Assembly: GCA_963969495.1 (NCBI GenBank)
Contig: OZ018321.1
Location: 120,307,129-120,371,128, forward strand
DNA: 64,000 bases
Reading direction: 5' to 3'
Source: Ceratothoa steindachneri
Lineage: Eukaryota; Arthropoda; Malacostraca; Isopoda; Cymothoidae
Positions within the stretch are counted from its first letter, which is position 1; every line of letters begins with the position of its first letter. The translations under genes and the position numbers were made by a program. The notes below the pieces were generated by a model. That model was given only the letters and a program-made list of their open reading frames with translations, searched no databases and was not told the origin of the DNA. Positions 25,018-38,023 of the stretch are shown in pieces.

Positions 25018-26510
25018 GCGAGTGGCTAGTGGTTTCTTAACCTGAGTTCCGCAAAATATAGTAATAAATGGCCTGCTCCTATAAAAATTCTATCTTTTTA
25101 CTAATTTTTCTGTTCATTTTCATATTAGTAATTATAGTATAAAGATACAGCATGTTTATTCTTGAAAATACTTGAATTTCAAAACCAGACCTACCACCCA
25201 TTAGATTCTTTTAAAATATTAAATTAAAAGTTTCTTATATTGACTTTTTTGTTTACGGCTATGGTTGATGCAAGTTGTGCGGATGTAAACGTTTCTATGA
25301 AGTCCCTTCCATAAGGAGTTTACCTTCTCTTATTTTCTTGCTTTTTTATAAACTTGTGTCAAACGTTATTGATGGGTAAGCCAATTATCTACAAAACTAT
25401 ATCATCAAGTTTATTTTTTTACAGGATAATTCTTATGTATCGGTTCCCTAATTTATTTCAAGGATTCTTTGCATGTAAGTATGATGAGAAATCCCGCTTT
25501 AGAACATTCGCGTAGCAGCATTCATTTCCTATTGGTCAGGCAACTTTGAAATAGCACCTTTATTTGCTGTTTCCTTATTTTGTCACTTAAATCTTTGAAA
25601 CCATTTGAATAAATTACAGGAATTCTATCAACTATATTATTGTTAGGGCTCTAAGTTACTTCCATAAAATAAGCTTTAAAATGAATATCTTGCAAATTCA
25701 TTACCACACACTACTTTCCATAATAATTTCCTACCAAAGAAAAAATAAACATTTATTATATTTTCAAGCCTCGGTAAAGTTATGGAAGCATACTTCAGAA
25801 ACCGCAAGATAAGGCAAGAGCTGCTATATTCCTGTCATTTTCTAAATCAAGCTAGAAGCTCCTTTCGAATCATCTCGACAAATTTAAGGGAAAATCTAGG
25901 CAAAAGGGATTAGGAGGAAGAGATGATAAAAGCAACAGGAAAAATATGAAATCATTAAAAGGAAGAGATGCATGGAGAAATAAATGGAAAGGCTTGACCG
26001 GCTGGAGATTTGTGAAATTGCATTTGTTCTAGAAGCCAATTAAACCTTTATTAATTTTATGAATTTGCATTTTTATGACACAAAATGAATTACTGATTGA
26101 AAGAGCCTGGAAAAATCGCCTTGTTACCAAATGGTTATATAGGGGAGATGGTCTTAAATTTTTAATGTTTACAATGCTGAGGGCTAGAAATTATCTTCTA
26201 AATCATAATGTAGATAAAATAGAGCATATGTTAGTTTATCAGGAAAGTTCGTGCCTCTTTGTAAAATAAAAGAAATATTTTCCCATCTTATTGATTTGAA
26301 GAAAGGAAAAATATCCTTTGGAAAAATAACAATTTGGCTGCAAAATATTCTGAGCTACAAAGCAGAATCTCCTAATAAGCGACACATGAGGATTAGGCTA
26401 GTCTATTTAAGTTATTAGAAGGACTGGGTTAGCCTAGATCGGGTATTAACTCAAAGTAGATTAACCTAGTTAGCTTAGTAACTTGGACTAGGCTAGCCAA
26501 TTACCGGGAA
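25018..26510. other. No recognisable gene
   Basis: Low GC. A 64-codon open frame at 26075-26269 has no motif or family resemblance and is probably chance. A cluster of TTAGGCTAG/CTAGCCTA-like words lies at 26390-26500. Confidence 0.5.
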
Positions 26511-26700
26511 TAAAGAAACGAATTTTGGCAGGAACAAACAAATAAATAAGCGATTTCAACAGGAATGAACAAATAAATAAGCAGTTTTTACAGGAACAAA
26601 CAAATAAGAACGCAAATTTTGATAGGAACGAACAAATAAATGAAGGAACTTTCACAGCAAAGAACAAATAAAGAAGCGAATTTTGACAGGAACAAAGAGG
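26511..26700 (+). repeat. Degenerate minisatellite, about 5 units of 33-37 bp
   Basis: Units share GACAGGAACGAACAAATAAA followed by TAAGCGAATTTT-like sequence. Units are diverged by substitutions and small indels. One unit has a single-base difference between duplication copies (26597 versus 44355 region). Confidence 0.8.
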
Positions 26701-26865
26701 TTATCCCTCATTTGTTGCTGATCATTAGAGAAAAGCGCTTTTGTCAACTCGAGATACTTTGAATAACAATTCTTATTTTTCAAAAGAACTTTTTGGTGGA
26801 GATTTTTTAAAACCAATAAAATGGTAAATGGTTCCAGAACCAAATGGTAAATATCTAATTGATTT

Positions 26866-28990
26866 CTTATCAATCAATCAATCATTTCCTTTGGCACCCA
26901 CGGGGATGCATAGGGCCTCAATGAACTCACGCCACCATGCTCTATCTTGAGCTAATGCGTTAGGATCTTCCCAACAATCTTCTCCTGCTTCCCGCATCAT
27001 AGTCCTTACCCAAGTCTCCCTAGGCCTACCTCTACCTCTTCTACCAAGGGCCACCAACCCTGGTGTATCCCGAACTATACCCTGCTTTCTATAAACATGA
27101 CTTAACCATTTCCAAAGGGAAAATCTAATAAACTCATCTACCAGTCGCACCCCCGTTATTTCTCTGATTCTGGTATTTGACACTCTATCCCACCATTTAA
27201 CTCCCAATATTCGTCAAGAGCTTTATTTTCAAATGCCAATAGGTTTTATGTGTAGTCACAGTGCTGTACCAAGAATCATGTCCATAAATCAAAATACTTC
27301 AAATCATTACTTTATAAATTTTGATTTTAGTATGCACAGAAAAGTTGTTATTATTCAGAACATTCTTAAGCATTCCAATTGATTGATGGGCTCTTCTTAG
27401 CCTTTCCTCAAATTCCGAATTTAGAGAAAAATTCTTTACTAAATAAGTACTTAAATATTTAAAGCTATCAACTTGCTTTATAGCAATTCCTTGTATCGAG
27501 CAATTCTGCGCATTTTCTATATTCATATTGATGATTTTAGTTTTTCTGCTATTAATTACCAAACCAACCTTTCGTCCTTCTCAGACTAAACAGTCCAGCA
27601 CTCTTTCTATCTCTTTTGGCCCATTACAAATAAGAACTATATCATTAGCATATCTACGTCCAGAAGTTTCCAATTTTCTCCCCAGTCTATACCTGCATCA
27701 GTTTCTGCTTTTACCTTTTTCATGATGTAATCAATAACTAATAAAAATATCAGACTTTACTCCAAAAGGATCATTCAAACAGCCGTCAACCATCACTTTA
27801 CAAGTTGTGCTCTCGTGCATATTCAAAATGATCCTAACAACCTATGTTTCTTCAGATATCCATTTCTTTCTCCTCAATCTATGTCTCCTTCTAATTATAC
27901 CAGCAGCAGCACTATGCAAAACTTCACTCATTTCTCCAGACATCTCATCCACATTTCGTTCCTCCTCCTCTAGCACCTCCAGCACCCAAAATCTATTTCT
28001 AAATTCTATTTTGAATTCCTCCCCTTCATTTTCCTCTATTCTGAACAAGTCAATATCATATCTACCGGCAACGGGATTTTCCTCTCTTTGATTTTTAAGT
28101 TTAAATCTTGTTTTTGAGATGCTAACTTGATGATTACTACCAATATCTGCTCCTCGTCTATCATGGACATGTAAAAAAAAGCTCCTATGCCTCCTACTAA
28201 CAGCAATGTGGTCAATCTGATTTTTATATCTTCCACACGGTGACACCCACGTTGTCTTGTGTATATCAAGATGTTGAAATAGAGTGCCCCAATGATTAAG
28301 TCATTTTTCAGACAAAAGCTGCCGAACCTCACTCCATTTGCACTCATCCTGCTTCCAGCACCCATCTTCCCCATACATGCATTAAAACCTTCATTGAAGC
28401 TGCCCATTATTGCATTAAAATCTCCAACACAAACCAAAATATCATGCCTGGCAGCTCTACTTATTCCTTCCTGAAACCTTTCATAAAAAGTAACTTTCCT
28501 TTCGTCAGGCGTTTCGTTGGTTGGTGCATAACACACAAACATGCTGATGTTACCAGGATTAGACTTAAACTGTGTGTACAACAATCGCTCGTCTATAGGA
28601 TCCCATTCGCATAAAGCCGTATTTTCCTTGCTTCCCAATAACAATCCTACACTCTGATAATGCATTCCACCCCACGACCAGATAGCAACAAACGTAAACC
28701 CTTCTCTAACACCATGTTATCAATTCCGTTTAATTTAGTCTCTGTTATAGCGCATAAATCAATTCGATAATTCTGAAAAACTTTCACCAGCTCCTCAATT
28801 TTACCGTTCAGATTCAGCGTTCTCACATTCCAATTTCAGACCATAATAGTATTTTTAGTAAGAACAAAAGAATTGGGAGACCGTGAGATTCTTAGCACCC
28901 CCTGCCCATCCAAGGGCTGCACGGAACTGGGGGCCAATCTACATGTAGCGTAGTCCAATTTGGTTTCTATAGCAAATTACCTGAATACAT
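26866..28990 (-). pseudogene. RTE-like non-LTR element F, internally deleted
   Basis: On the minus strand the endonuclease start reads NWNVRTLNLNGKIEELV (about 28845) and LCAITETKLNG, then MFVCYAPTNETPDERK, ILVCVGDFNAIMG, a GRYKNQIDHIAVSRRHRS stretch, and the linker to the RT. RT motifs A and most of B are missing between about 27842 and 27720. The reading resumes at RYANDIVLICNGPKEIE, where YADD has become YAND, and continues with NSRKTKI, a C-terminal region with RGRGRPRETWVRTM and a stop after GAKGND. A (TGAT)n tail follows (26866-26882), typical of RTE 3' ends. The element cannot make RT. It has frameshifts near 28660 and 28240 as well. Confidence 0.8.
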
Positions 28991-30063
28991 CGCCACTGTG
29001 TTGCAGGCGCAGTAGACAACTAAATTTCCTGTATGCTCGCACCCGAAAGATCCAGCTATGCTGAGGTCAATCGCGTGCCGGCGTGCTTCTCACCCATTTC
29101 ACTCCCAAGGAGTTCATCTGCCTAAGAAGCAAACACCTCCCTGCTCCCTTAGGCATTGATCTTATAAAAATAAAAATAATTTTTCCAAAGGGACACGAAA
29201 TTTCCGTATGGCTTAATCTTTCTACCTTCCATTTTTATCAGATTAAACAGGAAAATAGATTAATACATTATAACTTCCCACTATTCTTAAAATCAGAAAA
29301 TGCAAAACATTATTGTTTGCAATTCACAAAGTACCTCTCGGGTAAATCTTCTTACCTTTATTAGCACTTTGACGTGCAAAAGTAGATAGCTCTTTACCTT
29401 TATTAAGTTCCTTAAAATAGCATTCTTACTTCATTTTCTTCGATACTAACTCCTCTTTGATCGGTCTCACATACCATTCATTCGGATCTACTTTTATCAT
29501 GTAAAATGACTTTCATTTTAATTACGACGAAATTTAAACAAATAATAATGGATATAAAAATCCACTATTGTTGAACTCAATTTTATATACAAATATTGCA
29601 GGACCTGTTCTTGGCCTAAGGGCAACTTCACACGAAGCGATCATAGTGACTTCGTGTGAAGGGATTCTAAGCATTCTCCTTTCATCTTCAGCTTAAGTAA
29701 AGGCATCGATCATAGAGTAGCCCCCAAACAAGGTTCAGCGTTCTTGTTTGCTTTTTCCATTAATCAAAATTCAACTTTAAAGTAATTTATTACCATAATC
29801 GTATCCAACAAAAATATGTTAATAAGTAATAACTAAGTTGATATAAATAAAATATGTTCCTATAACCACTGCAAAGGTAATCTATCATATGCCCGGAGAC
29901 TCGAATTGAAATAAGCTGCTTTCAGGTAATCAGGCCTTGTTAATCCCTTCAACGTCCGAAAATGGTAATTCTCGGGACGCAAAACTGCGTGCAGGGTGAA
30001 TAGCCCAAGTAGAATAGACCGTGTGGTGCGTTAAATCTACTAACCAAACCGGCACTCGTTTCG
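28991..30063. other. Unassigned DNA with a short foldback
   Basis: No protein resemblance. A 12-bp perfect inverted repeat CTTCACACGAAG/CTTCGTGTGAAG lies at 29626-29637 and 29650-29661 around a 12-nt loop. TTCACACGAAGCGA-like words occur in Merlin-type DNA transposons, but no complete element is seen. The right part may include the 5' leader of element B. Confidence 0.5.
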
Positions 30064-31670
30064 CTATAAGGGAGGAAAATATTTATCACTGATGGCCTTT
30101 TTTAGTAGAGTAAGTAGTAGTAGTAAAGTAGTAGAGTACCTTAAGTACCTAAGTGTTGTGCAGTGTCCCAAATCATCTCCTCCCAGCAAAGGAGGAAAAG
30201 TTTTAGGTGAGGACTGCCACAAATCGCCACTATAAAACAATTCTCGCACCCATCATTTGTGCAGTGAAGTCCTCCTTCCCCCGTGACACAGGCGAGGCCC
30301 AAAAGGGGGAAGGGAAGCACTGCCCGCAGGGCGACATGGGTCCCTCAGCCCCCCAGGACACCAAACGGATCCCCCTCCGGTTAATTGCGGGGAAGCAAAA
30401 GCCAACCAGGGAAGCCGTGTTCGAGAAGATAGTTGGGAAACTAAACATCGAGCTTACCCGTCTCCTCGAGACGCCAAATGGCTGGGCAGCGGTGTGCTGG
30501 AAGATCAAGGACGTGGAAGTCCTTGTTTCGGAAGAAGCAAAAACTCCCCTAAGGGAAATTGGGCTAGAAGCGATTGTCCCCCACGAACTGCTCGTGAGCC
30601 GTACCATCATCCTGAGGAGAGTCGACCCATTTTTTGGGGAGAACACCACCGAGGAAATCAAGGCGGAACTGTTATCCAAGCAGTCCTGGGCAAAGATCTC
30701 CAAAGTGTAAAAAATTGGGGAGTCACTCATAAAAATCATTTTTACCAGAAGTGAAATGGCGCAAAAGGCAATGAGAGACGGCCTTCTGTGGTTCTACCTA
30801 AGGATAGCTCCAGAACAAATTGAGGCAGAAGACTATATCTTCCTGGAAAACTGCCAAAACTGCCTCGCCTTGGAAAGCCATGCGACAAGGGACTGTCCCA
30901 AAAAAGAACAGACCTGCGCGGCATGCTCTCGATCCAACCACGGTTGGAGAGAGTGTGAAAAAGAAAGAGAGAGGTGTGCAAATTGTGGAGGGGAACACAG
31001 GGCCCTACCCATGAGATGTCCTCTACGCAAAGAAAAGATCCGAGAAAAGAGAAGAATGTTAAAAATGGAAAAGGAGGCAAAGTCTAACGCAGGATCTTAC
31101 GCCGCAGCAGCATCTGCTCCCCCAACCGCAACGACTACGGAAAGAGCTTCTCCGAAACTCGTCATGCCGGTGGAGTGTAAGGAAATTATGACCATGGTCA
31201 TTTTCGCCCACTTGGCGAACCTTGCACGCCCCGGAAGCTTCTAGGAGGAGCTGAACAACATGCTCCAACACAATGGAGTAAAAAAGAAGCTGTGGTTCTC
31301 CCCAAACCCAGCATCACAAGATGTGCTCAACATCAAGTTTGTGGAAGATCCGGCGGTAACTCCAAAGGAAGAACCTAAACGAAATGAAGAGCAGAAGCAA
31401 CAACCAGAGAGCACAAAACAAATTGAAAACGTTAGACAAGAAATGGAAAAAGAAAGAGAAGATAGTAAAGAAACCAAAAGCAGCCCAAAGAAAAACAAAC
31501 GTAAGAAAAAGAACATCAAAGCAGCAGCAAAAGTTGAAGAAGACAAACAATCAGAAACGGACGAATGCTCAGAAAACGACGATAGGTATCCTGGATTGCC
31601 TCTCACAGAAAAAACCGAAGTCCTTGAAAAAGGACTCCTTTTCGACGGGGAGGAACTCAACCTAAGAGTC
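30064..31670 (+). pseudogene. Non-LTR element B: ORF1, cut at the duplication junction
   Basis: This is the duplicate of the 5' part of element C. The coding frame opens at 30207 and contains a conserved ORF1 N-terminal region (TKRIPLRLIAGKQKPTREAV, then NGWAAVCWKIKDVEVLV), and three zinc knuckles: CQNCLALESHATRDC, CAACSRSNHGWREC and CANCGGEHRALPMRC (30850-31020). A Lys/Glu-rich C-terminal part follows. Stops at 30708-30710 (TAA) and 31242-31244 (TAG) interrupt an otherwise single frame. At 31670 the sequence switches to Penelope 1 and stays in frame (31260-31724), giving a chimeric ORF that ends after FECSHEE. No ORF2 is present. Confidence 0.85.
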
Positions 31671-32002
31671 ATCCTAAAGGCTAAAAATGTGGTATACAAA
31701 TTCGAATGCTCCCATGAGGAATGAAAGTCTCATCCAAAAAACCAACATATAGGTATGACCACTACTACCCTCAGCCGACGCCTAACAATGCACTTGCAGG
31801 AAGGAGGAATCAAAACTCACTACAATGAAAAACACAATGAACAAATTATAAGAAAGTTCCTTGTTGAAAACATTACCATCCTCAGAAAAAGTTGGATCTC
31901 CGCTGCCCGAAGGTCCTGGAGGCTCTTCTCATCAAAGAGATGGGCCCGAAACTGAACACACAGCGAACCATCTCGGAGCGAGTAGTGAACCTTATCTGCT
32001 AA
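31671..32002 (+). pseudogene. Penelope 1 GIY-YIG fragment, copy 2
   Basis: Starts abruptly at the duplication junction with ILKAKNVVYKFEC and carries HIGMTTTTLSRRL and the LEALLIKEMGPKLN end. Same TGA (31721-31724 region) and frameshift as copy 1. The part upstream of the endonuclease seen at 13594-13930 is absent here. Confidence 0.8.
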
Positions 32003-35000
32003 AATAAAAGTGAACCGTACTCTGACTCCGACCTATAATAGGCAACGAAGACGAAATTCGCCCTACAGGGGGTGCGAAGAAGGCTGTCCCGCTCTGGGGC
32101 GGAGTGGTCAAGACAGGAAGGAGGACCCTGATAGACAAGTTATTTAGGTAGGGAATATAAGGGTGAACCAAGGAAGATATAGGAACAAGCCCCCACGATA
32201 AGGGACTGTTAGGTACGTGAAAAGGAGTCAGCGCGGTGGGGTCCATCATGGACGATCCCGGTGGCGACAAACGTGTTCAGCTCTGGGTAAAGGAGCGTTG
32301 CCAAAAGCCAGCGCAAGAGAAGGTCTTAGAAATGGCCTACTCCAAGTTCGGAATTGCGCTCTGTAGGCTGAAGGAACAGGCATATAGCTACTTGGCACCC
32401 TGTGACACCAACCAAGATATGGACAACCTATTGAGCAAAAAAAACAGAAAAAACTGGAAGAAATTTGTCTCATCCCCAAAATACCATAGCATGTTGCTGC
32501 TAAAAGATTGATCATATGTCAATGAATCGATCCCTACGTTAGATTACACTCAGCGGAGGAAATCAAAAGGCCGATCGAACTCAAGCAGGAATGGGCCAAA
32601 ATAGACGAGACACATAAATTCAAAAACCGCGAGGTGAAGAATATACACACGTCTTCAAAGTGACCTTTCAGAACACAGAAATGGCCGCGAAGGCAACGGA
32701 AAAAGGATTAGTCATGTTTAACACTGAAGTGTCTGCTAGTTGTATCGAACGTGAGGTATTCGTCCCACTGCAAGTATGTTTCTCATGTTAAGCTTTTGAA
32801 AAACATTCTACCAAAGAATGTAAAATTAAGGGCAAAGTTTGCTCGGAGTGTGCTGATCCTGATCACACATGGAGGGAGTGCACCAACCCAAATAAAAAAA
32901 GGTCTTAATTGCTCAATCTGCACCGAACATTATCAATGGTTTGCTCAATAAAAAAGCCACTGATTCCTGACAAGAAAAAACACATGATTGAGGACAGAAA
33001 CAAAAGGAGCATTGCCACTTATGCGCAAGCGGCAAAAAATTTGATCAAGAAAGACGATTATTTGAAATTGACCATTATATGAGACCAGATATAATAATGT
33101 GCATTCTCTATTCCCACTTCGCTAATGTTATAAAGCCGGGTGGGTGCGCAACCGAACTTCTTAAAAATGCTACTCTACAACAGCTTTAAACCGATGTGGT
33201 TCCTGTAAATTCCGCCCTCTGGCGAGTTGTTCCAGGCGCAAATTAGGAACATGTCTGAAGCCCTACCAAGAACGCGCTCCGGCTCTCGAGACCCACGATT
33301 GAACAAACCAAAAACGGCCGAACAAACTGACTCTCAAATGGACGTAAGTGACACCCCCGCAAGCAACGACCCTGTATCAGTGCAACCGTCAACGTCATAT
33401 ACACCAAACTACCCAACTAAAGAACTATGTATGAAGATATATGGATCTCTATCAGCATCAATTTTGAAATTATCTAACATGGATAATCAAAGGGAAATAT
33501 AAATGGAAATTTGCCGCTGATAAAAAACAAGAAGAATTACTCCAGGCAATTAGACAAGGGCTAGTTGAGATTTGCCCAGAATCATGCTACAACCTTTGTC
33601 AAGATCAATTCAAAAAGAAAAGATCAGGAAGGGTGAGATCTCCAGCAAGAGAAAAAGGAGAAAAAAAATAAACAACTTAATAAGAACTATACATCGATAC
33701 CGACGTCAGATACATTAAAAACCTGAAAATATTCTCCCTTAACATTATTGGATGGATGAACAAAGGCGGTATATGCAACGAGATTATAAGATCCCTATCT
33801 CCAGACATCATGGTACTAATATCTGAACATGGTTTGGACGGGGAGAATGAACATATAAAGATCTATAACTATGGGGTGCTAATGACAAGCCATTCAAGGG
33901 AAAATATATGACAGAGTTGCCATCGCGATTAGGGAAGGTGTCAAATTAAAAGAAAATCTAAGATCTGGAGGAATCCTACTTAGCCATTAAGATTAAAATG
34001 ACCTACGATGATATAATTGTGGCAGTGGGATACCAGCCAACAAGATGTCTATAATTACCAATCCCTAACTTTATCCGATTGTTTAGAAGACAAGCATCAA
34101 CCATTTTAATATATTTAAACACACGATGCAAAGAAGCTGGATACACCACCACGTTCAACGGTGCTGGGACTTCGCTAAGCCTATTAATCAGCAGGGATAT
34201 CATACAAAAAGAAGGCCCTGATTTTGCTACATTTTACACAGGAATGTCTTCAACCTCACCTAATATAGTACTGACGAACCCCAACTTCTCTCTCATCAAG
34301 TGACAACTCCAGGTCCATATATCCCGTCCGATCATGTTAGCATGATAACAATCGTCTCAACATCTCCAATCCAGGTAAAACTCCCAAGACGCAGCTGTCT
34401 GGCCAAATCAAACTGGCCTGCGTATAAGGAGTATCTCACGAACATAGAGATATATCAGATGGAAGGAGCCACACCCGAATATATTGAAAGGCAGCTGAAT
34501 CACATAATAACAAAGATCATGGAAGACGATCGATTAGCTGTCCCCTGGGCAGAATACAAAGTACTCCCAGCTCTAAGGTGGGAAGCAAATATATTAAACA
34601 AAATGCACCAAATAGAAGTCCTCATCACTCAGATAAACATTTATGGTAACACTGCATATCATTACAGAGAGCTAAGAGATACAACAATTGAAATCAAGCA
34701 ACTTATCAGGAAAAGATTAGAAGAAAAGTAGAATAACATCATAGCTAAAGTTGATGCAGAAAGGGACCCCAAGAAATTTTGGAGCCAATTCAAAAGACTG
34801 AGGCACCCCCCTAAAAATAGAATAACAATTAAATTTAGAGGTAATGAAATCTCAGATGATGGAGAAATTGAACGCAACTTCAGAGACTATTGGAGAAACC
34901 GTTTTAGAATAAATGAGAAAGAAAACAAGAACTTCAATTAAAGACATGAAGGAACCGTTCTCGTCTCGCACAGAAGGAGGGGAGGCCCTTCACCCATTAA

Positions 35001-36270
35001 GAATATGAGGCTGCCCTTAAGGGCTTTAAACAAAAAGCTCCAGGAATAACCGGCATCACAAAGAAACATCTATTAAACGCTCCCCGAAACATCAACGAGG
35101 CACTATTGGATATATTTAATGCCTGCCTTAATGTCGGTTATTTCCCAACCTAATTCAAAAAGCCCAAAATAATATTCTTGCTTAAACCAGGAAAACCTAA
35201 AAAGGATATAGGCAGCTATAGGCCTATTTCGCCTTTGGAGTTCTTGGACAAACTCCTGGAAAAAATCCTAAATAACAGGCTGAGAAACTACCTGGATGCC
35301 ACAGAACTAATAATAATCAACATGTGTTCAAAACAAAACGTGGCACCGAAACAGCACTCGCAATGATTATTAAACGAATTGCTATCGCCAAGGCCAAATA
35401 CCACAACGTAGACCTAGTGCTTCGCGGCGTGTCCTCAGCATTTGACAAGGTATGGCTTCCGGCACTTAAATTAAAATTAAATGATCTCGGAATGAAACAA
35501 AATATAGCACGTATACTTGGCGACTACCTGGATGTCCGCCAGGCAATCTTAAAAATCAACGATAGTGAAGGAGAGCCATTCGAACTAGAAATAGGGGTGC
35601 CACAAGGAGGATGCCTCCGTCCTACTCTTTATGCAATTTACACGGGCGACCTGCCTCACCCTAATCAAAAATCAGCACAATATATACAACTCGCAGAGCA
35701 CATAACACAGGTCATTACCAGCAACTATCTCAAACCCAGAGATATAACAAATAGGACAAGATGAGAAATTGAGAACATGAATAGATACGAGAGAGAGAAC
35801 AAAATAAATACAAACGTCAACAAATTTAGAATGATCCGGATGAGGCGACGGAAAAACTGCAGATGTTCGAATACAAGGCGAACTCTACCCATACTCCAGA
35901 AATGTCAGATTACTTGGCCTCAAATTAACATCAGACGGGTATGTTGCGCACTTTAAAGTAAAAAAATAATGCGCTAGAATCACTGTTCCGTTTCCTAATG
36001 CTATCACCGAGAAACAAAAGGTAACTATATATGTTACTAGTGAGACCATTACTGCTTTATCCCGCTATTTCCCTTCATGTCTCAAGCAGGACAATGATGA
36101 GGAAAGCTCAAGCGGTACAAAATAAGGCCACAAGATTTATGACTAACGTTACACTTCAAAACCGAATGTCATCTACTATACTTCACGAAATTGTAGACAT
36201 CGAACTAATAAATATGACTGCACAAACGCGCAAAAGATAATTAATAAATATAAAGTTGAAAATAATTATA
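32003..36270 (+). pseudogene. Non-LTR element A, copy 2
   Basis: ORF1 from 32248 with the same internal stops; endonuclease near 33725; RT pieces at 35178-35366 and 35324-35764 with the same Gly in motif A and LAEH in place of FADD; C-terminal piece 36031-36240. Differences from copy 1 are single bases (for example 32307 and 32673). Confidence 0.8.
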
Positions 36271-36990
36271 GTAAAAGATCCTAAGTGGACAAAAGATTAA
36301 AAATAAAAAGATCCGTAGTGGACAAAGTCAAAAGATTCACTGTAGTAACATTAAATCTCAAATCTATATAACAAAAGCGAAACTAACAATTAAAATAATG
36401 TATCGACAAGCTCGTTGAATTCTTAAAAGATAATTTTCATCGAATAAACAGGCTTGAAAGCTTCACTCAGTTTCTGATAATCAATGAAGAGACATAATGA
36501 CAGAAATACGCAAAAAGACTGAGGTTACCAGACAACCTGGTACAAACCCTCTCACTCTCTAAACACATTTTCCTCTCTTTTCTTCTACTTCATACACAAT
36601 ATCCTCTCTTAGATAGTCGTTGATCTTTGACGAGATTCATAAGTGCTAAGATTGTATATGTCAAATATTTCTCTCGTATGTACTGTTTTAGCAAAAGGCG
36701 GCAAAGAAAAGTGGAATTTTAAGGCGGCAAAGCCAAGCGCCAGTGGGTAAAACGCCAAATTTTCTTTTGCGATTCACATTCAAACCGATTAAGTTCTTTT
36801 GCGTTGAAAGTCCAATGGAAAGGGAAGTGCAAAAGTGAAACTAACCTTAGTGACGGTGCCAATACAAAAAACCCTCCTGGATTATAGCAAGTAAAAAAGA
36901 TCGCATAGCTGAGACAAGGTAAAGTGGCATTAGGCATACTAAAAATTCATCTTCTCTCTTTTCCGCTCTCTCATTATAACTGATACTGAG

Positions 36991-38023
36991 TATTAGACAG
37001 AGACTAAGGACAAGAATGGCAAGATGACGTGGGACACTTTGCGAATAAGTTTAAGGACTATCCTCGAAATGTCTAAGCCTAACCGAGGGAAAGTTTTTCT
37101 AAGGTTTACGGGGAGCTGAGCATAGCACTTGTCAGGCTTATAGACACCCTTATTCGGGCACACGGCGATATGCCAAAAAGAAGCAGACACAGAGCTTCTT
37201 GCCTCGTCAAAAGCAAACCAGATGTTCAGTAATCAGGGTCCCAACCGCCCGCCCCAAATTCAAGCTCACATAACCATAATTTGTAGACGCCTAGATTCAT
37301 GGGTGAGACACCACACAACCAACGAAATTCCTGAGGAGACTGAGCGCAACCACATTTGGGCGAAGGTATCCGAGGGATTAAGTTTAAAAAATACACACAT
37401 ATATTCAAAGTCATTTTTCAGGACACGAGCATGGCGCAGAGGGCAAAAGAACTAGGCCTGATGCTCTTTCACGTAAGGGTATGTCCGGAGCAGATAGAGA
37501 AGGAAGAGTTTACTGAAATCCAAACTTGCTTCAGATGCTACCTTTACAACCAGCATACCACGAAGTCATGTCCACAAACCCATGACCTTAGCTCCATATG
37601 TGGTCCACCTCAACATTTAGAGACTCCAAACATACCTAACACGGAAGTAAGATAAATCTAAAGACCTACATCACGGCTCACAACCCATTTCCCAATGTTC
37701 TAACAGACAGAACTTTCAGTGATGCTGTTACAACAGGTACTTACAAATGGGAATATGACGGAAACATCCCGGATAAGGTGGTTGAAGAAGCCCTCCTGCT
37801 TGTAATGGTCCGATTGAACCAAGAAGCCTTCGGCACGATCACAAACGCTGAATTTAACAAGAAAAGATCCAGGAAAACTAGATCCTTACCATCTAACCCC
37901 TCCACCCCAAGGAGGACGAAAACTAAACGATTGACAACATGGGCAGAATAAACAAAGACTTAATGATTCTACAGATGAACGTAGACGGATGGGACACAAA
38001 ACAACCGACTTACGGGACATCCC
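36991..38023 (+). pseudogene. Non-LTR element E, copy 2
   Basis: ORF1 pieces at 37222-37455 and 37356-37655 with knuckle CFRCYLYNQHTTKSC, and the ORF2 start MGRINKDLMILQ at 37939. Truncated at the Penelope 2 foldback as in copy 1. Confidence 0.8.

Noticed and set aside
26075..26269. 64-aa open frame in AT-rich DNA (and its copy at 43833-44027)
   Set aside because: No motif, no family resemblance and no gene context; expected by chance.
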